Positions 1 to 6,545 of a stretch of 20,871 bases of DNA are shown in pieces; position 1 is the stretch's first letter; each line of letters starts with the position of its first letter. Position numbers and translations under genes: made by a program. Under the pieces are notes generated by a model that did no database searches, was not told the origin of the DNA, and worked only from the letters and a program-made list of their open reading frames with translations. This DNA is from an uncultured Lentisphaeria bacterium (GTDB taxonomy: Bacteria > Verrucomicrobiota > Lentisphaeria > JABSQK01 > CAJWLW01). The stretch is taken from NCBI GenBank assembly GCA_913042885.1, contig CAJWLW010000057.1, positions 1 to 20,871 on the forward strand. Reading direction: 5' to 3'.

Positions 1-88
1 GGACGCGGGCGCGACGGGCGAAGGGATAAAGTCGCGCCGGATCCTTGGCGGGCTCGTCAGTGGATTCGGATGTCGTCGCTTCCGGCAT
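1..88 (-). CDS. possible 5' end of an unidentified gene, cut by the window edge
   Basis: On the minus strand a frame stays open from an ATG at 88 to the window edge (29 codons, beginning MPEATTSESTDEPAKDPARL). Codons in this frame mostly end in G or C, like the real genes in the window. The same frame is open further up to an ATG at 175, so the start could lie there. No good Shine-Dalgarno site precedes either ATG. A second frame with an ATG at 126 is also open and cannot be excluded. If real, the gene is divergent from the FHA gene. The fragment is too short to assign a family. Confidence 0.3.
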   Translation of the reverse strand, partial: MPEATTSESTDEPAKDPARLYPFARRARV

Positions 89-395
89 GCGGATTCCGCG
101 GATTTGCTGGCGGGAGAAGGGATCATGATTGCCTATCCGTCCCAATATACCGCAGGTGCCTGCAGCGAAAAGCATATCGACGCAAAACAGGCAGCCCACT
201 TGTCCACATTCGTTACGGTCAATTCTCGATAGCGGTACGGAATTTGCGGTATATAAGCAACGATATTCCAACAAACACAACCAACAGGCCCCAATGGTCA
301 AAAATCCGGCAAAAATCGAACTGCCGACAGCTAAGCGGCGGGGGAATGTGCGACAAAACAGCAATGTTCTGACGTTGCCGGGAATCGACTGAATC
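89..395. other. intergenic region upstream of the FHA gene
   Basis: About 300 bases with no convincing complete gene. Short plus-strand frames here (for example 70-372) have poor start contexts and no recognisable protein character. The part from about 200 to 310 is more AT-rich than its surroundings and includes GGTATATAAGC near 250, a possible core promoter for the FHA gene. I could not pair it with a credible -35 element. Confidence 0.4.
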
Positions 396-1007
396 ATGAT
401 GCAGGTTGCAGAACTGACAGACAAGAACGGGCGACTGAGGTACCACGACATGGTCGCAGAGTTCCAAACATGCTCGGAAACTGATTTTCTCGATCAGGTA
501 CAGGAGCCGTTTCTGGTTGGCAAGGAACTATATGACCGCTTCTTTCCCGATGTCCTCGCCACCGATGAGCACGACGTGTCGGACGTCGGAGCGTTTCACG
601 CTACAACGCTGCGACAGGCCCGCAAACAGGCTGCCGACCAGGTGACGCTGACCGACACCGACGGCGCGACCCATGCAATCTTCGTGCTGCGTAAAAAAGA
701 GTTTTCCCGTGAGCATGCCAGCGTCCTGTCGATCGGGCGACACGAGACAAACGACATCGTCATTGCCGACTATTCCGTCTCGCGCGTTCACGCCCGCATA
801 ATCGAGTTCCGCGGCATGTTTTTTATCATTGACCTGGAATCGACCAACGGCACCAAGCTCAATCATCAATTCATCACACCAAACATCAAGGTCCGAGTGG
901 AGTCCGATTCCATAATCACATTCGGGCGTCTGAACTTCGTCTTCATGTCCCCGTATGATCTGTACCAGGGCATACACAAGGACATGCTCACCAAGGTTGT
1001 GAACTGA
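396..1007 (+). CDS. FHA-domain protein
   Basis: A 203-residue cytoplasmic protein with no signal peptide or membrane segment. The C-terminal half (about residues 95-185) is a forkhead-associated domain, the phosphothreonine-binding module. It shows the conserved Gly-Arg at 114-115, SVSRVHAR with Ser129/Arg130/His132, and the STNG motif at 149-152. The N-terminal 90 residues (VGKELYDRFF region) are not recognised. Two ATGs lie in tandem at 396 and 399; the first is taken, and the Shine-Dalgarno is weak. csrA follows on the same strand after 109 bases, and a Ser/Thr kinase lies just beyond it. The likely role (inference) is reading threonine phosphorylation laid down by such a kinase. The FHA assignment is secure; partner and output are unknown. 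Confidence 0.9.
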   Translation: MMQVAELTDKNGRLRYHDMVAEFQTCSETDFLDQVQEPFLVGKELYDRFFPDVLATDEHDVSDVGAFHATTLRQARKQAADQVTLTDTDGATHAIFVLRKKEFSREHASVLSIGRHETNDIVIADYSVSRVHARIIEFRGMFFIIDLESTNGTKLNHQFITPNIKVRVESDSIITFGRLNFVFMSPYDLYQGIHKDMLTKVVN

Positions 1008-1090
1008 CAATCAAGGGTTGCCGGAGCAATGCAGAATCCCAGAAACTCAACAACGGTTGAATCATGAAAGTTGAAGCCCACACACAAGAG

Positions 1091-1115
1091 AGTGTAACAC
1101 CAGGGAGGGTATACT
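1091..1115 (+). promoter_or_regulatory. candidate CsrA-binding hairpin over the csrA ribosome-binding site
   Basis: Stem AGTGTA (1091-1096) pairs with TATACT (1110-1115), with one G-U pair. The 13-base loop contains AGGGAGG, which is also the Shine-Dalgarno of csrA. AGGGAG fits the ANGGAN core bound by CsrA, and presentation of GGA in a hairpin loop over the ribosome-binding site is the classic autorepression layout. The structure is read from sequence; binding is inferred. Confidence 0.5.
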
Positions 1116-1116
1116 A

Positions 1117-1356
1117 ATGTTAGTCCTGACACGACGATGCGATGAAAGCATCGTCATCGCCAACGACATCGAAGTAAAGGTCCTGAAAATCCAGGGCAAC
1201 CAGGTGCACCTCGGAATCAACGCACCGCGCTCGATCACGGTCTATCGTGAAGAGGTTTACAAGCGCGTGATGAACGAGAACAAAGTTGCTGTGCGCGAAT
1301 CATCGGCGAGCAACAGCAAAATATCCAAGCCGCATAAGAACCTGGACGACCTGTAG
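1117..1356 (+). CDS. csrA: carbon storage regulator CsrA
   Basis: A 79-residue homologue of CsrA/RsmA, the dimeric RNA-binding translational regulator that recognises GGA motifs near ribosome-binding sites. The start MLVLTRR matches the first beta strand, with the RNA-contacting Leu4 and Arg6. GNQVHLGINAP (27-37) is the characteristic core. TVYREEVYKR carries Arg44, the key RNA-binding arginine of the second binding strand. The usual length is about 60 residues; here a polar tail of about 18 residues (SSASNSKISKPHKNLDDL) follows the terminal helix. The ATG is preceded by a strong Shine-Dalgarno, GGGAGGG. It lies between an FHA gene and a convergent REC-Ser/Thr kinase gene. Its leader can form an autoregulatory hairpin. 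Confidence 0.96.
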   Translation: MLVLTRRCDESIVIANDIEVKVLKIQGNQVHLGINAPRSITVYREEVYKRVMNENKVAVRESSASNSKISKPHKNLDDL

Positions 1357-1389
1357 AATATTCTCAAGGACGGCAAGAAGAAATCACTG

Positions 1390-1407
1390 AGTGTAACGCC
1401 CTACACT
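1390..1407. terminator. small hairpin between convergent csrA and the kinase gene
   Basis: AGTGTA (1390-1395), a 6-base loop ACGCCC, then TACACT (1402-1407) form a perfect 6-bp inverted repeat just after csrA and overlapping the stop codon of the convergent kinase gene. No T-run follows on either strand, so intrinsic terminator function is doubtful. Confidence 0.3.
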
Positions 1408-2771
1408 TCCCAGTCCTGTGCCTTGTCTTCGTAACCTTCGAACGCCGGCAGCGCCTCGAACTCGTCCGCCTGGAGGCATATGTCAAGGTCCCGCACAAGG
1501 TCCTCGGCGCACTGGTAGCGGTCTTCGATCTTCTTCTTCAGCAAGCGCGCCAGGATAGACTGCAGCGCCATCGGGAAGTCCGCAATCACATGCCGCGGCT
1601 CGTACGGTTTTTCCCTGCGAACTGCTGTTGCAAAGTCCGCAAACGACAAGCCTCTAAAGGCCTTGTGCCCAAGAAAAAGTTCGTAGGCGACCGCACCGAG
1701 CGAGAAAAGATCACCGCGGTTGTCGATCTTGCCCGAAAGAAAGCCTTCCGGCGAAGTATAGGCTGGGCTGCTCAGCATCTCCTCGTCGATTGTCAGTTCG
1801 GAATTGGGTAACTGTGCAACACTGTAGTCCATCAACTTGGCGGTCAGATCGTGCAGCACGAGAATATTGTCCGGCTTGATGTCGCGATGACAGATCCCTT
1901 GCGCATGGGTAGCACACAGCGCATCGGCCACCTGCCGAATAATCCCAACCTTCTCGGCAATTGTCGCCGACACCAGGCCCTTCGACACCAGTTTGAGCGA
2001 ACGCCCGCGTATGTAGTCCATGACGAAATACGGCAACCGCGGATTTTTCGCGTAACCGTAGTCATGGGTCTTCACGATGTTCGGGTGATCAATCTTCGAC
2101 AGCGTTTCTATCTCGCGAAAGAACCGACGCGTCTGCAGCCGATTATCGGCATCGTCGTGACCGGAGTATCGCAGCAATTTCAGCGCGTACTGCCGCGTCT
2201 CCCCGTTTTCATCGGTTTTCTCGACTAGGAGCACCACCCCATTGAAGCCTTCTCCCAAGCTGTTGAGGATCTTGTACTCACCGATGCGGCAGTCGTCATT
2301 CGGGTTGTCGCCGAGCTGGTCCAGCGCCACCATTTCCTCGCCGCTATCGAAGATATTGGCAATCGTACTGTAAAACCGGTCCATGTCGATCGGCTTGGGC
2401 AGATACTCGACAGCTCCGAGGCGCATGCACTCGACTGCATCGTCGACTCCCGGTAGACCCGTGACGAGCAGGATAGGCACGCCCGCCTGTTGGCGTTTGA
2501 CTTCCTTGAGCAGTTCGATACCCGTGATACCCGGCATGCAGATATCGGAAATAACCAGATCAAAATTCTTCACCGCAATCATGCTCAAGGCAGCCTGAGC
2601 ATCGTGCGCTTCGAACACCTGAAAATCCTGCTCCTCCAGAATGATGCGGATGAACTTGCGGATCTGCATCTCGTCGTCGACCACCAGTATGTTCCGGCGG
2701 TTGGGCGTTCCCTCGCAAGGAACTGCGCCTGTTTCCGAGGGCTCAATTGATTTGTCAATTGTGGTTTTCAT
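1401..2771 (-). CDS. response-regulator receiver / Ser-Thr protein kinase hybrid
   Basis: A 456-residue protein starting at the ATG at 2771, which has GGAG nine bases upstream. An ATG at 2852 is in frame but would add 27 atypical residues. Residues 27-140 form a CheY-like receiver domain: acidic pair DDE at 32-34, phospho-acceptor Asp76 in ISDICMPG, Thr104 and Lys126. Residues 166-440 form a Hanks-type Ser/Thr kinase: glycine loop GEGFNG (173-178), ATP lysine Lys198, catalytic HRD (295-297) with KPDN, and a TSPEG motif. The DFG motif reads Asp-Tyr-Ser (315-317); the metal-binding Asp is kept. There is no membrane segment, so it is probably cytosolic. Phosphorylation of the receiver by an unknown histidine kinase may control the kinase. 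It lies beside csrA and an FHA gene. Confidence 0.93.
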   Translation of the reverse strand: MKTTIDKSIEPSETGAVPCEGTPNRRNILVVDDEMQIRKFIRIILEEQDFQVFEAHDAQAALSMIAVKNFDLVISDICMPGITGIELLKEVKRQQAGVPILLVTGLPGVDDAVECMRLGAVEYLPKPIDMDRFYSTIANIFDSGEEMVALDQLGDNPNDDCRIGEYKILNSLGEGFNGVVLLVEKTDENGETRQYALKLLRYSGHDDADNRLQTRRFFREIETLSKIDHPNIVKTHDYGYAKNPRLPYFVMDYIRGRSLKLVSKGLVSATIAEKVGIIRQVADALCATHAQGICHRDIKPDNILVLHDLTAKLMDYSVAQLPNSELTIDEEMLSSPAYTSPEGFLSGKIDNRGDLFSLGAVAYELFLGHKAFRGLSFADFATAVRREKPYEPRHVIADFPMALQSILARLLKKKIEDRYQCAEDLVRDLDICLQADEFEALPAFEGYEDKAQDWEV

Positions 2772-2777
2772 GAATCG

Positions 2778-2789
2778 ATACTCCAGTAT
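2778..2789 (-). promoter_or_regulatory. kinase ribosome-binding site in a GGA-loop hairpin, candidate CsrA target
   Basis: On the minus strand ATACTGGAGTAT is a perfect palindrome. It folds as stem ATAC/GTAT with loop TGGA, and the GGAG is the Shine-Dalgarno nine bases before the kinase ATG. A GGA in a loop flanked by UAC resembles the CsrA recognition core. The hairpin is short (4 bp), so the call is tentative. Confidence 0.35.
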
Positions 2790-2907
2790 TGGTAGGGTTC
2801 GCGTGCGCGCGTCGTTTCTAATGATGTTTTTGTCGCAAAAACTATTCCACACGAAAAAAAGTCGCCAAGCGCGTAAATAAACACGTAACTATCTTATTGA
2901 AAACGGA

Positions 2908-3930
2908 TTACGATTCATCTCCGGACAGGGCCCGGTGAACAATAATTTTCTCCGCCGGCAGGTATGTTGCCAGACGTTTGCTCATAAACGCCAGCATTTC
3001 GGCTTCCTGATCGTCCGCGTAACTCACGGTATTGCCCTGCCGCGTGTACGGGAAATAGAGAATATCGGAATCCTCGCGCTGTCGACGGATACGCTTGAGA
3101 TACTCGGCATTCATCCGGAAAGCACCGATGCAGCAATCAAAGACGCCGGCGGGATCGATTGCTGCAAACGTGGAATCAATGAGTTCGGCATATCGCTCCT
3201 GCCAATTTTCGATCCGCAGCACTGGATCGAAACACACCCGTACCGGCCAACCGGCTGCGAGTGCCTCGCGAGCGGCCGCCAGGCGTGCGGCCAATGGCGG
3301 CGTACGGCTCTCGTACTGCCCCGAGACGGCGGCAGGTGACAGGGTCCAGGCCAGCACTGCATTCGGTATGGGATCGAGCTCGGCAATGGCATCGAAATTC
3401 GCGCTCTTCGTACGGATCTCGATCAACAGATTCGAACGCGTGCGGCCAAACTCGATCCAGCGACGACACAACGGCAGAACATTCTCGAACGCCAGCAGGT
3501 CGGTATCGTAGGACACACACAGGTATAGCCTGCCTGCGGCTGCAAGTCGCTCATCCGCAGCCGCCGTGTAAGCCTCGTGGTTGACGAAAATCACCAGGTT
3601 GCCGGAGGTGTACATCCCCTGCAGATAGCAATAGTCGCAATTATAGACACAATTAAACATCTGCGCACTGTAATAGAAGGCATCGTACCCGAAATCAGGA
3701 GCATAGCCCGAGCCGGGATAGAGGAAATGATCCTTCTTAACGGCAAGGATCAGTTTCATGCTGCGCTTCTGCGCCTGAAACCGCTGATTCGGGCGATTGA
3801 AAATGTGCTTATAGTCATCGACCGAGATTACCTGCGCCTGACTGAAACGACGACATATCCGCTGTGTGTCGGGATACTCCTCAGCCCCTTTCTCGACATA
3901 GATATGAGAGAAATTAGTCGTGTTCGGCAT
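2908..3930 (-). CDS. spore photoproduct lyase family radical SAM protein
   Basis: A 340-residue member of the SplB family. These radical SAM enzymes reverse 5-thyminyl-5,6-dihydrothymine (spore photoproduct) in UV-damaged DNA. The [4Fe-4S] motif is C-x3-C-x2-C at Cys94, Cys98 and Cys101 (CVYNCDYCYLQG). Tyr100 and Tyr102 match the tyrosines flanking the last cluster cysteine in Bacillus SplB. Cys138 (LCVSYDTD) lies where the protective cysteine Cys141 of the Bacillus enzyme is expected. ARLAAAREALAAGWPV (about 215-230) resembles the family's RLAAARK region. The ATG at 3930 has no clear Shine-Dalgarno. It lies 175 bases after a nucleosidase gene on the same strand and near ung. Family membership is firm. 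The exact substrate in this presumably non-sporulating host is not. Confidence 0.85.
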   Translation of the reverse strand: MPNTTNFSHIYVEKGAEEYPDTQRICRRFSQAQVISVDDYKHIFNRPNQRFQAQKRSMKLILAVKKDHFLYPGSGYAPDFGYDAFYYSAQMFNCVYNCDYCYLQGMYTSGNLVIFVNHEAYTAAADERLAAAGRLYLCVSYDTDLLAFENVLPLCRRWIEFGRTRSNLLIEIRTKSANFDAIAELDPIPNAVLAWTLSPAAVSGQYESRTPPLAARLAAAREALAAGWPVRVCFDPVLRIENWQERYAELIDSTFAAIDPAGVFDCCIGAFRMNAEYLKRIRRQREDSDILYFPYTRQGNTVSYADDQEAEMLAFMSKRLATYLPAEKIIVHRALSGDES

Positions 3931-4010
3931 AGATGGTTACGCAAATAAAATGGGTGGATCGGCGATAGCAATACGGCGCGACACCGCAGACGATTTCAAA
4001 GCATCATCGA

Positions 4011-4080
4011 GGGTGCCTGCTCCCCTGGCACTCTCCCGTACCTGCAGGCAGGTAATCGGGACCTGGCCGGCATACGCCGG
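4011..4080. other. cluster of three inverted repeats between nucleosidase and SPL genes
   Basis: Three adjacent potential hairpins fill the gap. The first pairs 4011-4017 with 4027-4033 (core GTGCC/GGCAC). The second pairs CCCGTACCTG (4035-4044) with CAGGTA and CGGG (4049-4060), loop CAGG and a 2-base bulge. The third is CCGGC (4067-4071) with GCCGG (4076-4080). No T-run follows, so a Rho-independent terminator is not supported. A processing or attenuation role is possible. Confidence 0.35.
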
Positions 4081-4105
4081 AACAATGACTGTGCGAGGCA
4101 CTGTA

Positions 4106-4939
4106 CTACGATGGCGCCAGTTGCCGGCGGAGGTCATCGAAACGGGTAAGCCGGGATTGTTTGTCGATTGTTTCACTGGTATGGCATGGCTCCAGAATCG
4201 GAAGCAGGTTCTGCGAAGTCCGCAACTTATATCCGACAGCAAGTTGTTGCAGCATGTGTCGCTGGGTGACGGACAGCCGCAACGCCTTGGCCGCGATATC
4301 GAGCGCATCCTGCTCGGCCGGCATCAGCGGTGGCTCTGATGAATGAGCTGCTGCCGCGGCACCGCGCAGAATATCCACTGCCGACGCAGCCTGCGCCGCC
4401 ATCAACTCGGTGACTCGGGCGGCCTTCAAATCCCCGTCAAGAAAATCGGACACGACTTTGAGGCACATGATCAGATCGGTGGGTACAAACATGGCCGCCG
4501 CTTCAAAAAAACCGGCACCCTCCATATCGACTACCGGCCCGGCATCCACATTCGACTGCCCCGCCTGCACGGGCTGGTCGCAGGTCGTCAATGCAGCTTC
4601 GAGACAACTGTGGCGATACAGCATGTCCGGCAGGAAAATACGATCACTGCTGTGGTCGCAGATACGGTTGATGACCAGCAACTGCCCGATTTCATGGGTG
4701 TTGCCGGTGGCACCGCACACTCCGATGTTGGCAACGATCCCCGGGCCGCGGGCGCCATATCTCGTCAGCATGAATGCGGTTGCCGCGGCAGCCCGTGCCT
4801 TCCCTACACCGGAGACGACAAGAATACAGTCATCACCGGTAAATACTGCGGGGTTCGCAACGTCATTGTCACGAACCAGACCGAGCTGTCGGGTGATCGG
4901 CTTCGCCTCACAGGCCAGCGCTACGACGAGGTAAAGCAT
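4106..4939 (-). CDS. nucleosidase/phosphorylase superfamily protein (MTA/SAH nucleosidase-like)
   Basis: A 277-residue protein of the PNP/UDP phosphorylase fold (COG0775-like). The N-terminal strand VVALACEAKP has a glutamate (Glu11) near where the MTA/SAH nucleosidase catalytic acid lies. SGVGKARAAAATA (43-55) and NIGVCGA (71-77) are typical phosphate/sugar-site loops. VDMEGAGFFEAA (137-148) carries the ribose-binding Met-Glu, and VVSDFLDGD (162-170) holds the candidate catalytic Asp165. About 75 residues beyond position 200 extend past the usual fold and are not recognised. The first ATG is used; no clear Shine-Dalgarno precedes it. It is upstream of a radical SAM gene on the same strand, so removal of 5'-deoxyadenosine or related nucleosides is a plausible role. 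Futalosine hydrolase and other family activities cannot be excluded. Confidence 0.8.
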   Translation of the reverse strand: MLYLVVALACEAKPITRQLGLVRDNDVANPAVFTGDDCILVVSGVGKARAAAATAFMLTRYGARGPGIVANIGVCGATGNTHEIGQLLVINRICDHSSDRIFLPDMLYRHSCLEAALTTCDQPVQAGQSNVDAGPVVDMEGAGFFEAAAMFVPTDLIMCLKVVSDFLDGDLKAARVTELMAAQAASAVDILRGAAAAAHSSEPPLMPAEQDALDIAAKALRLSVTQRHMLQQLAVGYKLRTSQNLLPILEPCHTSETIDKQSRLTRFDDLRRQLAPS

Positions 4940-5052
4940 CAGGAGAGTGGTGGTTGCTGGTGGTGGACCCAGGTTCGATCACCGGCGTTGCCGGGCAGGC
5001 CCCCCCACCGTTGCGGTTTCATTTGCGCGGTAGCTGCACGTTATTGAAACTG

Positions 5053-5058
5053 ATTATA
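5053..5058 (-). promoter_or_regulatory. consensus -10 hexamer upstream of the nucleosidase gene
   Basis: The minus strand reads TATAAT here, in the 241-base gap between the divergent nucleosidase and ung genes, about 114 bases before the nucleosidase start. No matching -35 hexamer is seen 16-18 bases upstream, so this is only a weak promoter candidate. Confidence 0.22.
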
Positions 5059-5180
5059 CCCCGGCCGTTGTGCTGCCCCATGCGCCCTGCCCTTCGGGTG
5101 TGGATGGCAAAATTACTTGAACCGGTGAATACGTCAATTAACCTTACGACATATTGAATGCAAGCACTGCAAGGCCATCC

Positions 5181-5909
5181 ATGTCCGATCATCCCCACCT
5201 GTTCAGCGCCCCTGAACCGTCTCCGCCGCCCAAAAGTTCGGCGCCCAAGCTTGAGGCTTCCTGGCTCGCCGTGCTGAGAGACGAATTCGATAAGCCGTAC
5301 ATGATCGAGCTCCGACAGTTCCTGATCGATGAGAAAAAGCAATACACCTTTTATCCGCCGGGCCGCGACATGTTCAACGCCTTCCGGCATACACCGATCG
5401 ACAACGTCAAGGTCGTCATCCTCGGCCAGGACCCGTATCACGGCCCGAACCAGGCGCACGGCCTCTGTTTTTCGGTCGTGGGAAACGTACTGCCGCCGCC
5501 ATCACTGCTGAACATTTTTCGCGAACTGGAGACCGACCTGCAGTTGCCTATGCCGTCACATGGCAACCTGACAGCGTGGGCGCAGGAGGGCGTCTTCCTG
5601 CTGAACACGTCACTGAGCGTCCGTGCCGGACAGGCCGGCTCACACGCCGGCAAGGGCTGGGAAATTTTCACCAATCGGGTGATTGCCGAGGTCAACGAAC
5701 GCTGTGACAATGTCGTGTTTATGCTGTGGGGGCGCCCGGCCCAGAGCAAAGCGAAGATGATCGATGCCGGCAAACATCTGATCCTGGCAGCACCGCATCC
5801 GTCGCCGTTATCGGCGCATCGCGGTTTTCTCGGCTGCCGCCACTTTTCACAGGCCAACACTTATCTGGGAAGCCACGGCAAAACCCCAATTGACTGGCAG
5901 GTTCGGTGA
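5181..5909 (+). CDS. ung: uracil-DNA glycosylase, family 1
   Basis: A 242-residue family-1 uracil-DNA glycosylase, which removes uracil from DNA to start base-excision repair. The water-activating loop GQDPYHG spans residues 82-88 with catalytic Asp84. The proline-rich loop [10 protein letters not shown] (104-113) and [16 protein letters not shown] (140-155) with the uracil-binding Asn142 are present. [11 protein letters not shown] (206-216) contains the catalytic His206 and the Leu210 intercalation loop. The ATG at 5181 is chosen because AAGG lies seven bases upstream; a TTG at 5154 is in frame but has no support. The first 25 residues are a Pro/Ser-rich tail not needed for catalysis. It is divergent from the nucleosidase gene and convergent with the long minus-strand operon. 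Confidence 0.97.
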   Translation: MSDHPHLFSAPEPSPPPKSSAPKLEASWLAVLRDEFDKPYMIELRQFLIDEKKQYTFYPPGRDMFNAFRHTPIDNVKVVILGQDPYHGPNQAHGLCFSVVGNVLPPPSLLNIFRELETDLQLPMPSHGNLTAWAQEGVFLLNTSLSVRAGQAGSHAGKGWEIFTNRVIAEVNERCDNVVFMLWGRPAQSKAKMIDAGKHLILAAPHPSPLSAHRGFLGCRHFSQANTYLGSHGKTPIDWQVR

Positions 5910-6107
5910 CCCGACCGGGCGGGGCCTCTGGCGTACGCGCGCCATCATTTTATCACGGCCTAAACGCCACGTGAAACTCTCCGTGATATACTCGCGAACC
6001 ACGATTTGGATTTCGGCAGCCGGAAACTCACCGTGCCGCTGGCCGATTTCTTCCGGAGTCCCAAACAGTCGCACAGGTTCATCGGGTGCGGCCAGCACGT
6101 CGGGCAC
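5847..6107 (-). CDS. possible small protein, function unknown
   Basis: An 86-codon minus-strand frame that starts at a GTG 35 bases after the stop of the small TPR gene and ends inside the 3' end of ung on the opposite strand. The peptide looks protein-like over its first 60 residues ([20 protein letters not shown], then [15 protein letters not shown]). Codon third positions there resemble the neighbours. Against it: there is no Shine-Dalgarno, a non-ATG start, and a 63-base overlap with ung. Without it the stretch from 5910 to 6142 is empty. No family is recognised. Confidence 0.3.
   Translation of the reverse strand: MPDVLAAPDEPVRLFGTPEEIGQRHGEFPAAEIQIVVREYITESFTWRLGRDKMMARVRQRPRPVGSPNLPVNWGFAVASQISVGL
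5929..5952 (+). terminator. possible terminator after ung
   Basis: TGGCG (5929-5933) pairs with CGCCA (5940-5944) around a 6-base loop, followed by TCATTTTAT. It lies 20 bases after the ung stop. The stem is only 5 bp and the T tract is interrupted, so confidence is modest. Confidence 0.3.
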
Positions 6108-6142
6108 GGTGAAAAATCGCTGTGCATTAGGTTGCCCGATTC

Positions 6143-6532
6143 TCAGATCAGTTGTGCCAGTGCCGACTTTGCCTGGGCGATCAAATCCGCATCGTCCTCG
6201 CCGGCTTCAGCGATGAACTTGTTCAGTACATCTGTGGCATCACCGACGCGGCTATCTCTCGCACAGCACAGGGCGATCCACAGAAACAGATCCTCGGTGC
6301 CTCGGCCGCCGAAATTCTGGGCGACACGAAAAGCAACGATGCTCTCGCCGTACTGCTGGAGCTCGAACAGACACTCGCCCTTGAAGCGCCAGCCCAGGGC
6401 GAGGTCGGGGACGCGTTCGATCAGTGTGTCGGCCTGCTTGAGCGCGTCGGCAAACCGGCCGGCACGATAGAGCGCCAGCGCCGATTCAATCGTCGGCCCA
6501 CCACCGAAAAGTCGCTTGAGTATTCGTCGCAT
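6143..6532 (-). CDS. small TPR-repeat protein
   Basis: A 129-residue protein beginning MRRILKRLFGGG. Two or three tetratricopeptide-like helical pairs follow. ALALYRAGRFADALKQADTL (about residues 18-37) with ALGWRFKGECLFELQQYGES is the clearest, and a third pair runs to the C terminus (DATDVLNKFIAEAG). TPRs act as protein-protein scaffolds. An ATG at 6634 is in frame but lies inside the preceding gene. The ATG at 6532 sits 13 bases after that gene's stop, as expected inside an operon. There is no signal peptide, so it is presumably cytoplasmic. It is the last confident gene of the minus-strand cluster; the partner is unknown. Confidence 0.75.
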   Translation of the reverse strand: MRRILKRLFGGGPTIESALALYRAGRFADALKQADTLIERVPDLALGWRFKGECLFELQQYGESIVAFRVAQNFGGRGTEDLFLWIALCCARDSRVGDATDVLNKFIAEAGEDDADLIAQAKSALAQLI

Positions 6533-6545
6533 GCAGGCCGACCGG

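Noticed and set aside
2772..2907. Terminator or promoter between the SPL gene and the kinase gene
   Set aside because: The gap is AT-rich and has a T7 tract and weak hexamers (TTGGCG/AATAGT on the minus strand), but no stable stem precedes the T tract and the hexamers match consensus at only four of six positions each.
4982..4994. CCGGC-GTT-GCCGG hairpin in the nucleosidase-ung gap
   Set aside because: A 5-bp GC stem in GC-rich sequence has no T-run and no relation to a gene end; it is probably incidental.
4343..5047. Plus-strand open frame opposite the nucleosidase gene
   Set aside because: It is antisense to a gene with clear family motifs, and the peptide is low-complexity and unlike known proteins.
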